Positions 35,455 through 47,588 of a stretch of 64,000 bases of DNA are shown piece by piece. The notes under the pieces were generated by a model. That model did not search any database and had not been told where the DNA came from. It was given only the letters and a program-made list of their open reading frames with translations. Numbering within the stretch: the first letter of the stretch is position 1; each line of letters begins with the position of its first letter. The position numbers and the translations under genes were made by a program. Origin of the DNA: Emydura subglobosa (Eukaryota > Chordata > Testudines > Chelidae); NCBI GenBank assembly GCA_007922225.1, contig ML679973.1, positions 1,182,033 through 1,246,032 of the forward strand. The letters run 5' to 3'.

Positions 35455-36045
35455 CCCCGCAGCAAACACATTCCTGCCTGGAGCACATTGGAGGTGGTGG
35501 GTCTGCTGGGTCTGCGGGGAGAGAAGGATGTGCAGTCCCAGCTCCGCTCCAGCCGCAGGAACTTTGATACTTATGGGCAGATTGCTCGTGGCATGGAGAA
35601 GAAGGAGTACAATAGGGATGTGCAGCAGTGCTGTGCAAAGATCAAGGGGCTGTGGCAGGCGTCCCCCAGAAGGCTAGGGAGGCCAATAGTCACTCTGGTT
35701 TGTTTCCAAAGACATGCCGCTTCCACAAGGAGCTGCACGCCATCCTCGATGGTGACCCCGTGTCCATCGCCAAGAGCCCCATGGATACTTCATGGAGACA
35801 GTGGCCATCGGAGTGAACCCTGAGGATGATGTGGTGGAGAAGGAAGTGGAATTGGAGGAGGATGAGGGACTGGAGAAAGGGACATCTGGTAGTGTGGCAA
35901 GCCAGGGCCTCTTTTTAACTCTGGAAGGGACTAGCCAGTCCCAGCACTCTCGATTTGGCATGCCTCATGCAGGAGAGGGAAGCTCCAGTAAGTGCTCATT
36001 GTGCTTCGATACCGCAGGGAGACATGACGTAGTGCTCTGATTTTT
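35455..36045 (+). pseudogene. Harbinger Myb/SANT-like protein, frameshifted
   Basis: Readable in two or three frames. LLGLRGEKDVQSQLRSSRRN and FDTYGQIARGMEKKEYNRDV give the first helices of a trihelix Myb domain. QQCCAKIKGLWQA gives the QCRxKIKxLRQ motif, then, after a frameshift near 35660, CRFHKELHAILDGDP. A downstream acidic linker (EDDVVEKEVELEEDEGLEKG) lies in a third frame. In known Harbinger elements this protein moves the transposase to the nucleus and binds the TIRs. It is opposite in strand to the transposase at 36990-38170. Confidence 0.75.
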
Positions 36046-36989
36046 TTAAGCAGAGTGGAAGAGGGATTGAAATAACCCACACTGGCACAGTATGTATCTG
36101 CTTCTCTTTCCCCTGCGCAGCTAGGCAGAGGGGGCCCAATGGAAAAGTTTGCTGATGCACACCAGGATGTCCTGAGAATCCTCCACGGAGATCTCTAGGA
36201 AACTTTCCTGGAAGTAGTCTGCAATCCTCTCCCAAAGGTCTCCTGGGAAGGCTGCCTTCTTTCTTCCCCCACGGCAGGAAACTTTGCCATGCCAATTGGC
36301 AATTATTTCTGCAGGCATCTGAACAACACATATGCGATCAACATATGGACCCGGTCTGCAGCCTCATGCATGCAGGAGCTACACCTTTGCGTCCTCAGTT
36401 ACCCTCTGAGTGATAAGGAGACGAAACAAGAGGAGTAAGGAAAACATGTTCCAGGAGGTGCTGCAATCCTCAGGTGCTTCGGATTGTGAGCAGAGAGCAT
36501 GCAGAGAGGCTATCAATGAATAACTGTGGATGGATAGTCAGGAGGGGAGGATACAGCTGCTCCAGGATCAAACAGTCATGCTGAGGTCCCTGATCGAGCT
36601 GCAGGCAGAACACGTGCTCACCTCCGCCTGCAGCCAATACAGAACTGCCTTCCAGGCCCTCCCCACACGCCCCCCACACATTCCTCACGTGTTCCTGGCC
36701 TGTCACAGTAGCCTAGGAACTCCACCCTGAGGGAGATGTTTCACCATGACAGCTGGACATAAACCCACCTGTCAGAGCTTCACTGGCAAATGCGCTCTTG
36801 ATTTTCCTATTCCTTGCAGAAGCTAGAAACGTTTATGTCAGTGTTTAATAGAAATGTACTTACAGAAAGAGAATCCATCTTTTTTTGTCTCCAACATATG
36901 GTGGGTGCTGCTAAAATTCACAGACAGCGCCGATAGGTGCATTTACATTGTACAATTACTGCACACACAACAATCATTACAAGGGTCAT

Positions 36990-38170
36990 ACCACAGGGCA
37001 AGAAAACAGTGCCTGGCTCAATGCATTACAGAAACCGATCCACCTCAATGCTCCACCTCAATGCTCCATCCTTGCAGAACCCCTAGCTTCACAAATGTTA
37101 TGCAGAATCAAGCAGGCTGCCATGATCATGGGAATATTTTCCTCATTCCGGTCTAACCTGCCAAAAAGGCATCACCAGCAACCCTTTGATCTGCCAAAGG
37201 CACATTCAGCAGTCATTCTGCACCTCCTGAGCCTGTTGTTGAAGTGCTCCTTGCTGCTATCTGGGTTGCCGGTGTAAAAAGCCATAAGCTAGGAGAGCAA
37301 TGGGTAGGCTCGGTCTCCCAGGATCACAATTGGCATTTCCATATTCCCAATGCAAATCTTCTGGTCTGAAAAGAAAGTCCCTCCCTGCAGCTTTCTATAC
37401 AGTCCAGTGTTCCTGAAGATGCATGTGTCATTCATCTTCCCTGACCATCCCGTGTTGATGTCGGTGAAACGACCCTGGTGATCCACTAGCGCTTACAGCA
37501 CCATAGAAGTGTGACCCTTTCTGTTGATGTACTCCATCGCAAGGTGGTCTGGGGCCAAAACTGGGACATGTGTGCTCTCTATTGCCCTGCCACAGTTAGG
37601 GAATCGCATTGCTGCAAAGCCATCCACTATTTCACGTACATTGCCCAGCGTCACAGTCTTTCCCAGTAGGAGGCAATTAATGGCCCTGCACACTTGCATT
37701 ACTGCAACCCCCACGGTGGACTTCCCCACTCCAAACTGATATGCTTCTGATCAGTAGCAATCTGGTGTTGGCAGCGTATACACTGTGATTGCCACTTGCT
37801 TCTCCACCGTGAGGGCAGCTCTCATTCTGTTGTCCTTGCATTGCACAGCCAGGATGAGCTCCACACACAGTTCCAGGAAGGTGAGTGTGCACATCTGAAA
37901 GTTCTGCAGCCACTGCTCGTCATCCCATACCTGCAAAACGATGCAATCCCACCACTCAGGGCTTGTTTCTCGGGCCCAGAACTGGAGGTCCTCCATGTAC
38001 AGCTGCTCCTCGAATGCCAACAGCAATCTTGAATGGTTTCTGTCCATGGCACACAGGAGGGCAGACACCATAGTGCCATCATCTGAGTCGCAGCTCATGA
38101 CATACTGCAGAATCAACCGTGTTGTGTTCATAACCCTCATCACAAAACTGGAGAACAGTGCAGAATCCAC
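36990..38170 (-). pseudogene. Harbinger transposase (HARBI1-like, DDE superfamily), broken
   Basis: Minus-strand blocks in order: N-terminal region (38170-37751, with QYVMSCDSDDGTMVSALLCA), EKQVAITVYTL, VGVAVMQVCRAINCLLLG, MRFPNCGRAIESTHVPVLAP (37620-37560), GHTSMVLQA, FTDINTGWSGKMNDTCIFR (second catalytic Asp, about 37460), VILGDRAYPLLS (37325-37289), then in another frame TAECAFGRSKGCW with the catalytic Glu near 37206. The first catalytic position reads Glu (AIES) where the family has Asp (IDGTH). Stops at 37745 and 37490 and a shift near 37290 inactivate it. A strongly conserved layout but a dead copy. Confidence 0.85.
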
Positions 38171-38518
38171 GCTTTCGGACAGAAATGGCAGGCGTGCAGT
38201 TTACAGGGGCTGTTGAAAGGCGGCACAAAATGTAGTAGAAAGCCTATGGAATGATGTGATGGAGAAAACTGCAACAGGGATCCTGAGCCTGCCCCCCATG
38301 AGGCACCGTGAACCCTTCCCAGAACACCCAGCGGCAGAAGGCAGCAATTTGCACAGTGGGATAACTACCCACAGTGCACTGCTCTCTCTGTTGATGCAAG
38401 AGCACCTACTGTCCTGTCACAAGGAGCATTGTGCAGACATGCAGCATTGGTTTAATTACAGCAGAGGGTGAACATCGATGTAACTTAGTCAACTTAACTT
38501 TGCAGTGTAGACATAACC

Positions 38519-39190
38519 ACAGAAGGTGTTAGACTGAGACAGATTAGGGTGTGATATTAGATAATTTAGACAAAGTATATTCTGAGATGCTTCCAACTAA
38601 TCTTAGACCATCTAAAGATGCCCTGAGCATTTCTGATCCCTTGCTGAGTTTTTGGCTATTGTCTTTTCCAAGACGAGCATTAATCCCTGGAAGATATTTT
38701 AGTCTCTGGCCATAGATACCTCCCAGCTGTGCATTAGTCCCCAGAAGATGCCTATCACCTGGGTAGTTATTGCTTGAGTGAAACTTGGTCATTTACTGCA
38801 CAGACCTCTTATTAAAGCCAACTTTAATAAAGAGACCTCATTTCTGGTGCCAGAAAACAGCAAGGCATGAGGTATTGGGGACTGCGCCTTTAAGGGCTGA
38901 GCTTCCCGGGCAGACTGTTGGGGTGAGGCTCTTCTTGTTATGCGCAGTCAGTTGGAAGTGAACACAGAACAAAGCAGAGCTTTTCTAAGCTCTCTGAGCA
39001 CGGAGTGATCCCTGGATGGCAGAGGGTAGACGATACTATTGATGTGGATTGTAAGTCCCCTCCCCTCTTTCCAGGAATCTCAACAGCTCCCACCCTTTCC
39101 ACCCACCTTTGGTGGGAGGGTGGCCTCATGGGCGTGGCTCTAATTACCCTATTCTATTTCTGCTCCTTCCACAGGCTTATGTTGTGATCC
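38519..39190. other. CASR intron 2, no feature
   Basis: No gene or clear repeat. Confidence 0.4.
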
Positions 39191-39199
39191 AGAGTAAGC

Positions 39200-39325
39200 T
39201 GCTTCTCCTCTGTCTGCCTAAGTTTCCCCGCCTGTAAGACAAGGATAATGCTACTATCCTACTATACAGGCGGTTGTGAGAATTAGTTAATGTTTGTACA
39301 GCAGAGTGGGATCCATCCTCACAGT
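39200..39325 (+). mobile_element. MIR-like SINE fragment
   Basis: CTGCCTAAGTTTCCCCGCCTGTAAGACAAGGATAATG-type order, then TGAGAATTAGTTAATGTTTG; a 3' half of a MIR-like SINE. Confidence 0.65.
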
Positions 39326-39419
39326 GGTGGCATTAAGCACCTACAACCCATGTAATTGCAGGGTAGGGCCCAGGCAGCAAGGAACCCCCTGAAAGCCAGA
39401 TCCCAGTCACGAGAGTCTT

Positions 39420-40030
39420 TTGTTTGGCCCGTCGGGCACCAGCTATGAAGTCCTGCTCCCAATGGGGACTTGGCTCTAAGGATGGTCCTGCTACCTGGCC
39501 CCAGCTTCACCCCGGGCTCCTGGCAGCTCCAGTACCTGTGCGCCCCCGCCCAGTCCCGGCTGCGGTGTGCCCACGCTGCCCTGCCTTTGAGCCCAGGGCC
39601 AGCTGGAGCCAGGTAGCAGGGCTGGCTTTACGGCGGACCCCCCGCATCAGGGAGCAGGAACAGCTGACACCCGGCGGGCCAAACAGAAGGCCCTCCCCAC
39701 CAGAGGCTCCTGCCCCTGGGCTCCCCTGTCAGGCCCTTTCCCTCCCCTGTAGAGCATCCTCCAACCCAGCACATGCTGGGGCTGGGTACGGGCAGAGGGT
39801 GAGGGGTGCTTAGACATGGGGCAGCACCAGAACGCTGCAGCCTGGGAACAGGCAGGGGAGCACAGGGATTGGAGCTGCCAGGAACCCGAGGTGGAGCAGG
39901 AGCCAGGCACAGGCAGGGGGAGGCAGGGATGGAAGGGGCTTTGCCAGGAGTCACCCCCTACTTCCTTCAGCCTTTCCCAATTCCCCTGCTGCCCCCAACA
40001 CCGGTAGGAGCCCAGAATTGAGCTTTGCAG
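39420..40030. other. GC-rich block of unknown nature
   Basis: Clearly richer in G and C than the surrounding sequence, with many Pro/Gly-coding open frames on both strands that arise from base composition (for example 39424-39813 + and 40126-39647 -). No conserved protein, TIR or tail was seen. Could be an isolated regulatory island, a GC-rich repeat or a captured segment. Confidence 0.4.
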
Positions 40031-41110
40031 AAGGCCGCACAGGACAAACACCGCCACTAGGTCTTTAGATGGAAAGAGATATAAAGGGGCCACTTCAACA
40101 AATCTCCTCAACCTCTTCCAACACACTCACCAGGCAGTAGCGTGGACTGCTCCGGAGCCTCCCTCCCCACAATTACTTCCCGTCAGGCTGCCCCGCTTGG
40201 AAATCTTCATTTGTGGGCCCAGAAGTGCCACCTTCGCTCAGGGCCAGCTGATTTGTTCTGATTGCACTTGCCTCAACAGACCTTGAATGTACCCCAGTCT
40301 GTTTTTTATAGGGAAGGCCGGAGCCATTTTCTGGTTCGAGCTGCTCACACAACCTGGACCCAGAAGAGAGATGGCGATCTGTAGGAAGACTCAATGTCTT
40401 TATGTTATACAGTGACTTCAGTGCAGAAACAACGAAGTTTCATCAGCTGCACCCACCAAGACTTAAAATCAACAAGCACGACACTAGTAAAACAAGAGCC
40501 GGGGGGAACAACAAAGTAAAGTGAAAACTCCAAGTACAGCTTTATCTTGAACTTAAAACAGCCAGAGATTCTGCTCTTTTACCTGACTGTGACATCAAGC
40601 AGTCCTATAGGCAATGGACAGAGTTAGTCAAAGATCTTTCTTAAAAGTAGGAGAGTCTGAGAGGGATTGTGGCGATTGGGGGAAATTATAGATGGCCCAG
40701 GGAAAAAGGAAAGGAAGAGAAAATGAAGAGCCCTGGATAATTTTGTTTCAGAAGCAGAGTTCCAAATGGCAGGTTATTCATGTATTCACTGTTTGGGATT
40801 ATGAACATCTCCATGAGAAAGTTAGAGCTTTTAGAGACAGAAGAAAAGATGTCTCTTGTCCTGATTATAATGGGACAGTCCCACATCTAATCAGTTGGGT
40901 GCAAGGGATGTTAAAATGTGCTGAAATCAGGACAGTGCACGGTGACACAAAAATACTGTTTGGCAATGTGGCAATGTGTCATAGTGTGGACCATCAGAGT
41001 ATGGAGACGTGCCTCAGAATATTGCAAGGTTGTACTGCGTTCTGGCGATATGATTGCATATTGTCACCAAAAGACAATGCTGTGAAGACTCATTGTCACT
41101 GCAAAGATCA
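40031..41110. other. CASR intron 2, no confirmed gene
   Basis: A 152-codon plus frame (40692-41150) has no recognisable domain and ends inside an L2-type tail; judged chance. Confidence 0.4.
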
Positions 41111-41119
41111 CAACATTGT

Positions 41120-41185
41120 GATATGTGGAGTCCAGGACTGGGGCTCCTAGGTGCTACGGTAATTAAAATAATAATAACAAGTAAT
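41120..41185 (+). mobile_element. L2-like LINE 3' tail fragment
   Basis: GACTGGGGCTCCTAGGTGCT and ACGGTAATTAAAATAATAAT match the tail at 25320-25432. Confidence 0.65.
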
Positions 41186-41689
41186 GTTTCTGAGATCTAA
41201 AAAGGACAGAGAAATTAGGATATGAACAAGACCACTAGAGAATGATTCATTTTGTGATGTATTCAGTCTTTGTTTCCATTCTGCACAAAACGTATACATC
41301 AGAAACGCGATGGAAAACAGTCTAAGTATATTTGCAGGCAAATATACAAATAGGAGATGAATTTTACATCACTCCAACACTTGCATTACTAAAACAATAA
41401 ATTATATGTAAGAGGTATTTCTGAAACACAAGCTGCAAATATGCAGTTCCTGTGGTTTGAAATATCCACATCTTACATTTCCAATGAGGATGAAATCATG
41501 GGCAAGATTTTCCCGTAGGTTTTAGCACTCAGCCCTCAAGCTGGTAAAATCAAGGTGGGGAGAAGTATTTTACCAATGACACCAGGAAAATTCTTATTCT
41601 TTTTTCTTTTCACTGTTAAATTCAGTATGAGAAATTTTCCAGACAATATTATGTAAGATACATAAATTAAATGTATGTCAATGAATATG

Positions 41690-42045
41690 CAGAGGCATGG
41701 GACAGCTAGAGAAAGATTGACAAGAGGCAATTCTACAAGTATTTGAAGGGTGTAAACACCAAAGAGTGGATGGGGAATTGTTTTGGGTGTTCTGAGAAGA
41801 TATGACTAGGAGTAAAGGGATGAAACTGGTCCAGGCTGAATATCAGGAAAAATGTCCTAACACGGCTGTTCAGCTAGAATAGTCTGCAAATGGAAGAGGT
41901 GGATGCCCCATTGTTTAGGACATTTAATATCATGCTACAGAATAGACCATAAAGGAGCAACGGAGCCTTAGGAATGGACTGGATGGAACTCAGAGGTCTT
42001 TTCTCTCATTGCTAAGATTCGGTCACAGAATAAACATGGTGACTT
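41690..42045 (+). mobile_element. CR1-like LINE 3' fragment
   Basis: Contains the CR1 ORF2 end order in DNA form: AAAGATTGACAAGAGGCAAT, TGAATATCAGGAAAAATGTC and GGACTGGATGGAACTCAGAG. Diverged. Confidence 0.55.
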
Positions 42046-42735
42046 TACAGTCTAATGAGAAAAAATGAGAAAGGGACCAGTTGGACATACCCATTTAGAG
42101 AAGTTGACCAAATGCTTATAAAGACTGGGCTCGGTTTTCCCACATGGTTTGAGAGATGCATTTGATAAAAAGGAGGCAGTTGTACCCAGTCCTCTTAAAA
42201 AGGGTCATATCATCCCCTCTGCTCTGGCAAAAGAAGGGAATTTGGCTCCTACAGATTCCAGCTGAGGAACACAGAATAGGGAAGTGCTATCTCTGCAACC
42301 TTATTCCTCCTGTCCACCATCGATGCTCCTCTAGATTTCTACTAAACAGTTCAGTATTGCCAGCTCACACTTTTATCTGATTCTTTGAGGTGTTCAGACA
42401 AAATAGCCGTAATGCCTGGGTAGCCAACCACTGCAAAATTCTCTCACACGGGATGATTCCTCAAGTGGCATGCTCTGGTGATCCCCTCTATTGTAATAAC
42501 CTCTTGGGACAACTGGCAACCAGTGTCAATTACAGCAGGTACCACCCTGGATGATGCTAGGATTGGAGATTGCAAATGTTCAGAGACACCTTTGTATGTT
42601 CACATCCTGAGCAACACTGAACACTCCTCACCATAGTGCAAGATCTGGGCCCTGATAGTCAAAACTCTTCAGATTATGAATATTGACCACACTCAAAGCA
42701 ACACTGGCAGCAAGCAATTTTCAAGTGACCTGTAG
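42046..42735. other. CASR intron 2, no feature
   Basis: Nothing recognised. Confidence 0.4.
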
Positions 42736-42737
42736 GC

Positions 42738-43640
42738 TAAAATACAAGAACATAAGAACAACTATACTGGGTCAGACCAATGGTCCATCTAGCCCAGTAT
42801 CCTGTCTTCCAACAGAGGCCAGTGCCAAATGCTTCAAAGAGAATGAACAGAACAGGGCAATTATCAAGTGATCCATTCCCTGTTATCCAGTTCCAGCATC
42901 TCGCAGTCAGAGGGTTAGGGACACACACAGCATTGGGTTGCATCCCAGACCATCTTGGCTAATAGCCATTGATGGACCTATCCTCCATGAACTTTTCTAA
43001 TTATTTTTTTAACCCAGTTACACTTTTGACCTTCACAGCATTCCTTGGCAATGAATTCCACAGGTTGACTGTGCGTTGTGTGAAGTACTTCCTTCTCTGT
43101 GTTTTAAACTGCTGAGTGACCCGTTTCTTGTGTTATATGAAGGGATAAATAACCCATCCTTATTCACTTTCTCCACACCATTCGTGATATTATAGACCCC
43201 AATCATATTCCCCCTTAGTCGTCTCCTCTCCAAGCTGAACAGTCCCAATCTTTTAAATCTCTCCTCATGTGGAAGCTGTTATTTACCTCTAAATCATTTT
43301 TGTTGCCCTTCTCTGTACCTTTTCCATTTCTAATATATCTTTTTTAAGATGGGCAACTGGAATTGCATGCAGTATTCAAGTTGTAGGTGTACCCTGGATT
43401 TATATAATGGTATTATGATATTTCCTGTCTTATTATCTATCCCCTTCCTAATGGTTCCTAACATTCTGGTAGCTTTTCTGCCACTGCACACTGAGTGGAT
43501 CTTTTCAGAGAATTATCCACAATGACTCCAAGATCTCGTTCTTAGAGACCCTATCATTTTGCATGTACAGTTGGGATTATATTTTCCAATATGCATTACT
43601 TGGCATTTATCAACATATCCACATATTTGCATAAAACATT
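42738..43640 (-). mobile_element. CR1 LINE 3' half
   Basis: Reversed CR1 sequence of a second subfamily whose end reads AAGAACATAAGAACAACTAT, TACTGGGTCAGACCAATGGT and CCATCTAGCCCAGTATCCTG. It encodes on the minus strand MGLFSLERRRLRGNMIGVYN and the upstream RT connector. Large part of the 3' noncoding region is kept. Confidence 0.85.
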
Positions 43641-43649
43641 AACAGACGA

Positions 43650-44205
43650 ATAGCATGCAAGTCACAGGAGGTGATAGTACCGCTCTACTCGGCGCTGGTT
43701 AGGCTCAGCTGGAGTACTGTGTCCCATGTTGGTCACCAATGTATGGAAAGGATGTAGAGAAAATGGAAAGGATCCAGAGGTGAGTACCAGTGATCAAAGG
43801 GATGGAATGCAAGCCATGTGAGTAAAGGCTGAAGGAATTGGGTATATTTAATTTGGAAAAGAGGAGATTAAGGGGGGATCTGATAGCAGTCTTCAGATAC
43901 TTGAAAGGTTGCCATAAAAAAAGGTGGAGAAAAGTTGTTCTCTCTTGTCACAGAGGCAATGAGTTCAAACCAAAGAATAGCAGATTTAGATTAAATCTCA
44001 GGAAAAACTTCCCAACTGTAAGAACAGTAGGACAATGGAATAGACTGACTCAGGTGGTCGTTGAAGCTTCTTCACTAGAGGTTTTCAAAAGGTGGTTGGA
44101 TAGCCATCTGTCTTGGATGGTTCAGACACAACAAATCCTGCGTCTTGGCAGGGGGTTAAACTAGATGACCCTTGCGGTTCCTTTTAACCCTGTGATTCTA
44201 AGATA
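43650..44205 (+). mobile_element. CR1 LINE 3' end
   Basis: Plus frame 43838-44164 encodes the ORF2 C-terminus (LEKRRLRGDLIAVFRYLKG, SRFRLNLRKNFPT, ASSLEVFKRWLDSHL). DNA tail: CTAGATGACCCTTGCGGTTC and CCCTGTGATTCTAAGA. Lies head to head with 42738-43640. Confidence 0.9.
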
Positions 44206-44621
44206 TAAAACAGAGGCCCTGACCACTTGTTGTTATTAAAGGTCCCATGCCACTGTATTGCTCAGGAGGACAAGTGCCTCCCACATTGTCATGACCAAAT
44301 AACAAATTGCATACTTACATTTTGCCTTCATGAAGTTTAAATTGAATTCAATTTTTGTCATCATGTCCAGTCCTAAATTGCTATGTAGTGTTGTTGTGCA
44401 AGGTTCCACATCCACCACATCTCATCCCAGAACTCCAGTAGTAGAAGAAGCAATTCGCATACATACACATAGGGCTCAGTGCCAAAGACTTTGACCAGTC
44501 TACAGGCAGTACTTACACTAAAATAATTGAAAAGTTCCAGAGGGGTCGCCGTGTTAGTCTGTATACAGCAAAAACAACGAGAGTTCTGTAGCACTTTAAA
44601 GACTAACACATTTAATTTCTG

Positions 44622-44664
44622 CAGGCATAAGCTTTCGTGGGCTGCTACCCACTTCATCGGATGT
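44622..44664 (-). ncRNA. Hammerhead-ribozyme-like core, antisense copy
   Basis: On the minus strand CCGATGA replaces CUGAUGA, followed by the stem GTGGG/CCCAC and GAAAGCTTATGC. One core position differs from the consensus. Mirrors the sense copy at 44669-44708. Confidence 0.5.
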
Positions 44665-44668
44665 CGAC

Positions 44669-44708
44669 ATCTGACGAAGTGGGTTACAACCCACGAAAGC
44701 GTATGCCT
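44669..44708 (+). ncRNA. Hammerhead-ribozyme-like core, sense copy
   Basis: CTGACGA at 44671-44677, a stem GTGGG/CCCAC (44679-44683 with 44690-44694) closed by a six-base loop, then GAAA at 44695-44698 and a minimal helix III GC/GC (44699-44700, 44705-44706). This is the conserved order of a minimal hammerhead. The base before the expected cleavage site appears to be C rather than U, so activity is doubtful. Confidence 0.55.
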
Positions 44709-44829
44709 GCAGAAATTACATGTGTTAGTCTTTAAAGTGCTACAGGACTCTTCTTGTTTTTACTAAAATAACTGAGTTTTGGTTGGGGAAAGGCCTGATT
44801 CCGTAATTCAGGTTTGGGACTGTTGGGCC

Positions 44830-44960
44830 ACCATTTTTAAAAGTATTTAGGTGCCTAAGGAGGAAGATAGGCACTTTTGAAAATTCCATTTGGCACCTAG
44901 GCATCTAATTCCCACCTAGCTGCATCTTTAGGCACCTAAATACATTTAAAAACGTAGCTC
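44830..44960. repeat. hAT-like element fragment
   Basis: TTTAGGTGCCTAAGGAGGAA, CATTTGGCACCTAGGCATC and CATCTTTAGGCACCTAAATA, the same family as 52085-52250 and the ends of 22081-23321. Confidence 0.5.
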
Positions 44961-45610
44961 ACAGTTAGCGAAGAGCTTTAGGAGGGAGGATGAAAGACAC
45001 AATAAAAATATAATATTTCATTAATTCAAAACCTTTTTTTGATGCACATGATGACAGTTAGACAATCTTATACATTTTATTGACTGCTTCCATTGCATTT
45101 ACTGCAACTCTAAGTGAAGTATATATATTTAAACATTCAAACATCCATTATTCATTGCCTGAATAGAGTTGTGTATTTGGCAGCTTTGGTAACTATACTT
45201 TGTATTGATCTTTTTCACTTTAAGCCAGCAAATATCTCTTAACATTTACTTTAGCTTATTCATCATTTATTGTCTTTACACCACACATTTTCATGGTCTT
45301 GTATTACGTAGTTCTGTGGGGAGCAAATCTAGTGTCTCCAGGTGGCACCCCCAAATCTGAAGCAAAAAGCAAAGAAAGTAGATGGAATGCAAAATCGGAG
45401 CTCGAGTTCTTGTCGTAAAAAGCAAAAGACAAATACTTAACTCTGTAAAGCATTTGGGTTACAAATTGTATTAAAGACACTGTGCACAGTAAAGATATGT
45501 TGTGTTTGTTAGTTAGCTGCAGCTATACTATTGAAGTGGTAAGATATCTCACTTATAACTGACCAAGGTAAAGGCTCCTGCATTATGGATTTTTACAAGC
45601 CTTCTTTTTG
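44961..45610. other. CASR intron 2, next to exon 2 donor
   Basis: AT-rich, no feature. Confidence 0.4.
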
Positions 45611-45615
45611 GCTTA

Positions 45616-46069
<454 letters not shown>

Positions 46070-47285
46070 CTGAAAAAGAATGAGACATAAAAAGTGACCC
46101 CAACTAAACAAACAAAGAATTATTCTTTGCACTTTTGTGCAGTGCCTTTTATCCACATACCCCACTGCTCGCTGCTTTATGTCTACTTTATCTTAATTTT
46201 CACAGGACAGCAAGGGTCATCACTCATACTAACATAGTATGGTATAGGCCTGGTTTTCAAGGGCTTATCCTACTCCTTGGGCTACTGAAAAGTCCCAAAC
46301 TCATGACGGTGTTACACCCCTGTACCTCCAGACTACAAAGTTGCAACAATACATAATAGGTTTGTGACATGCAGCATAATGAAACATCAGTGGAAATTCT
46401 GCATGCATAGCAGCACCAGTCCTAGCTAGACATGTATCACATGCAAAATTGTACAGGGTCCCATGCCTTCAAGGGTGACCCTGCTTTGTCGGATCCCCTT
46501 CCCAGGACACATCCAGTCCCTCCTCTACCCAACAGCCAATAACAACTAACCCCAATTTGAAAGATGAACCTTGGAGCCCCACCCCTTTTCTTCTTGCTGA
46601 GACACTTGCTACCCCACTTCTAGTTTATGAAATGTACATGACCCATCCTCAACCCCTTAATAACAAGTGCCCTGGACCCTCTTGGCTGCCAAATTCTCCC
46701 ACCCCCAAATGTGCTAAGTGGGTTACAGAAGTCTGCCTGAAAATGCTTGTGTCTTACTTCACAATGAGCCTTCCAAAACCGAGAGTCAGCCCTATATAAA
46801 CAGTTCACATGGTTGTTATTTGGGACAGGGGTGAAAGATTGTATCTCCTTTGGGATAAGAGAGAAGACAGAAAGCAAATAGAGAAAGGGAAAACCTGTTT
46901 AGGTAAAGTAAGAACCAACGTACACCTTTCCTTGGCCCAAAACAGAAAACAAAATGTTGATACTCAGAAATATGGTCAGCTGTTTGGTTAGGATTTTCCA
47001 CCCCATTTTCACAGAGTCGTCACCACCTTCTTGCTTGGGCCACGTTCCTTTCCTTCAACAGAAAGATCCTAACAAGAAGAACTTTTCTCACAAGCCTTCC
47101 CACCCAGTATGGCTAGGAAAAGCATGTGGAATCAAAATACTTCTCTAAACTGAACCTCTGAATCTTCCGAGGTTCATTGATCAGACCATTCCTGGCTTAT
47201 CTAGTAATACCGCTTTGAGATTTGCATCCTGTTGGGAAGATAAATATTGTCTCTCATCTGTGCTCAATAGATTTCCTTCTCTAAC
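46070..47285. other. Upstream CASR intron/flank, no gene
   Basis: Begins with the polypyrimidine acceptor of exon 2. No further feature recognised; open frames are short and unlike any family. Confidence 0.4.
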
Positions 47286-47289
47286 ATAT

Positions 47290-47588
47290 TAACAGACCTG
47301 CTAAGCTAAGAAGTGACTTAATCATAGTCTGCAAGTATGTACATTCAGACTAGAAACAAGGTGCACATTTTTAACAGTGAGGGTAATCAACCACTGGAGC
47401 AATTTCCCACGAGTTGTGGTGGATTCTCCATAACTGAACATTTTTAAATCTAGATTAGATGTTTTTCTAAGAAATGGGATCCAGTTCAAATGGGGATGAA
47501 TTCTAGGAAGCTCTGTGGCTTGTGTTATTCAGGAAGTCAGACTAGATGATCAGAGTGATTCCACCTGGCTTTAGAATCTATGACTTTG
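47290..47588 (+). mobile_element. CR1 LINE 3' end
   Basis: GCTAAGAAGTGACTTAATCA to GGAAGTCAGACTAGATGATC and TTAGAATCTATGACTTTG; same subfamily as 28640-30020. Confidence 0.85.

Larger units (their letters stand above)
35061..38518. mobile_element. PIF/Harbinger element with both genes (3.46 kb)
   Basis: Left terminus GGGCTCATCTACATTACAAA and right terminus TTTGCAGTGTAGACATAACC are imperfect inverted repeats. A Myb-like gene on the plus strand and a DDE transposase on the minus strand face each other, the standard two-gene plan of the superfamily. Three-base flanks are TTA and ACA, so no clean target duplication survives. Both genes are damaged. Confidence 0.85.
44527..44766. mobile_element. 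Penelope-like element termini, head-to-head inverted pair
   Basis: Two inverted copies of the same about 110-base terminus, joined near 44663. The left copy is antisense: GTTAGTCTGTATACAGCAAA, TAGCACTTTAAAGACTAACA and GCATAAGCTTTCGTGGGCTG. The right copy is sense: CCACGAAAGCGTATGCCTGC, GTTAGTCTTTAAAGTGCTAC. Each includes a hammerhead-ribozyme-like core, which Penelope-like retroelements carry in their terminal repeats. No reverse transcriptase or GIY-YIG endonuclease remains. Confidence 0.7.

Noticed and set aside
39424..40126. Several long open frames in the GC-rich block
   Set aside because: Frames on both strands are Pro/Gly/Arg-rich and explained by base composition; no conserved domain or splice-supported exon.
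40692..41150. 152-codon plus-strand frame
   Set aside because: No recognisable motif; runs into an L2-type repeat tail at its end.
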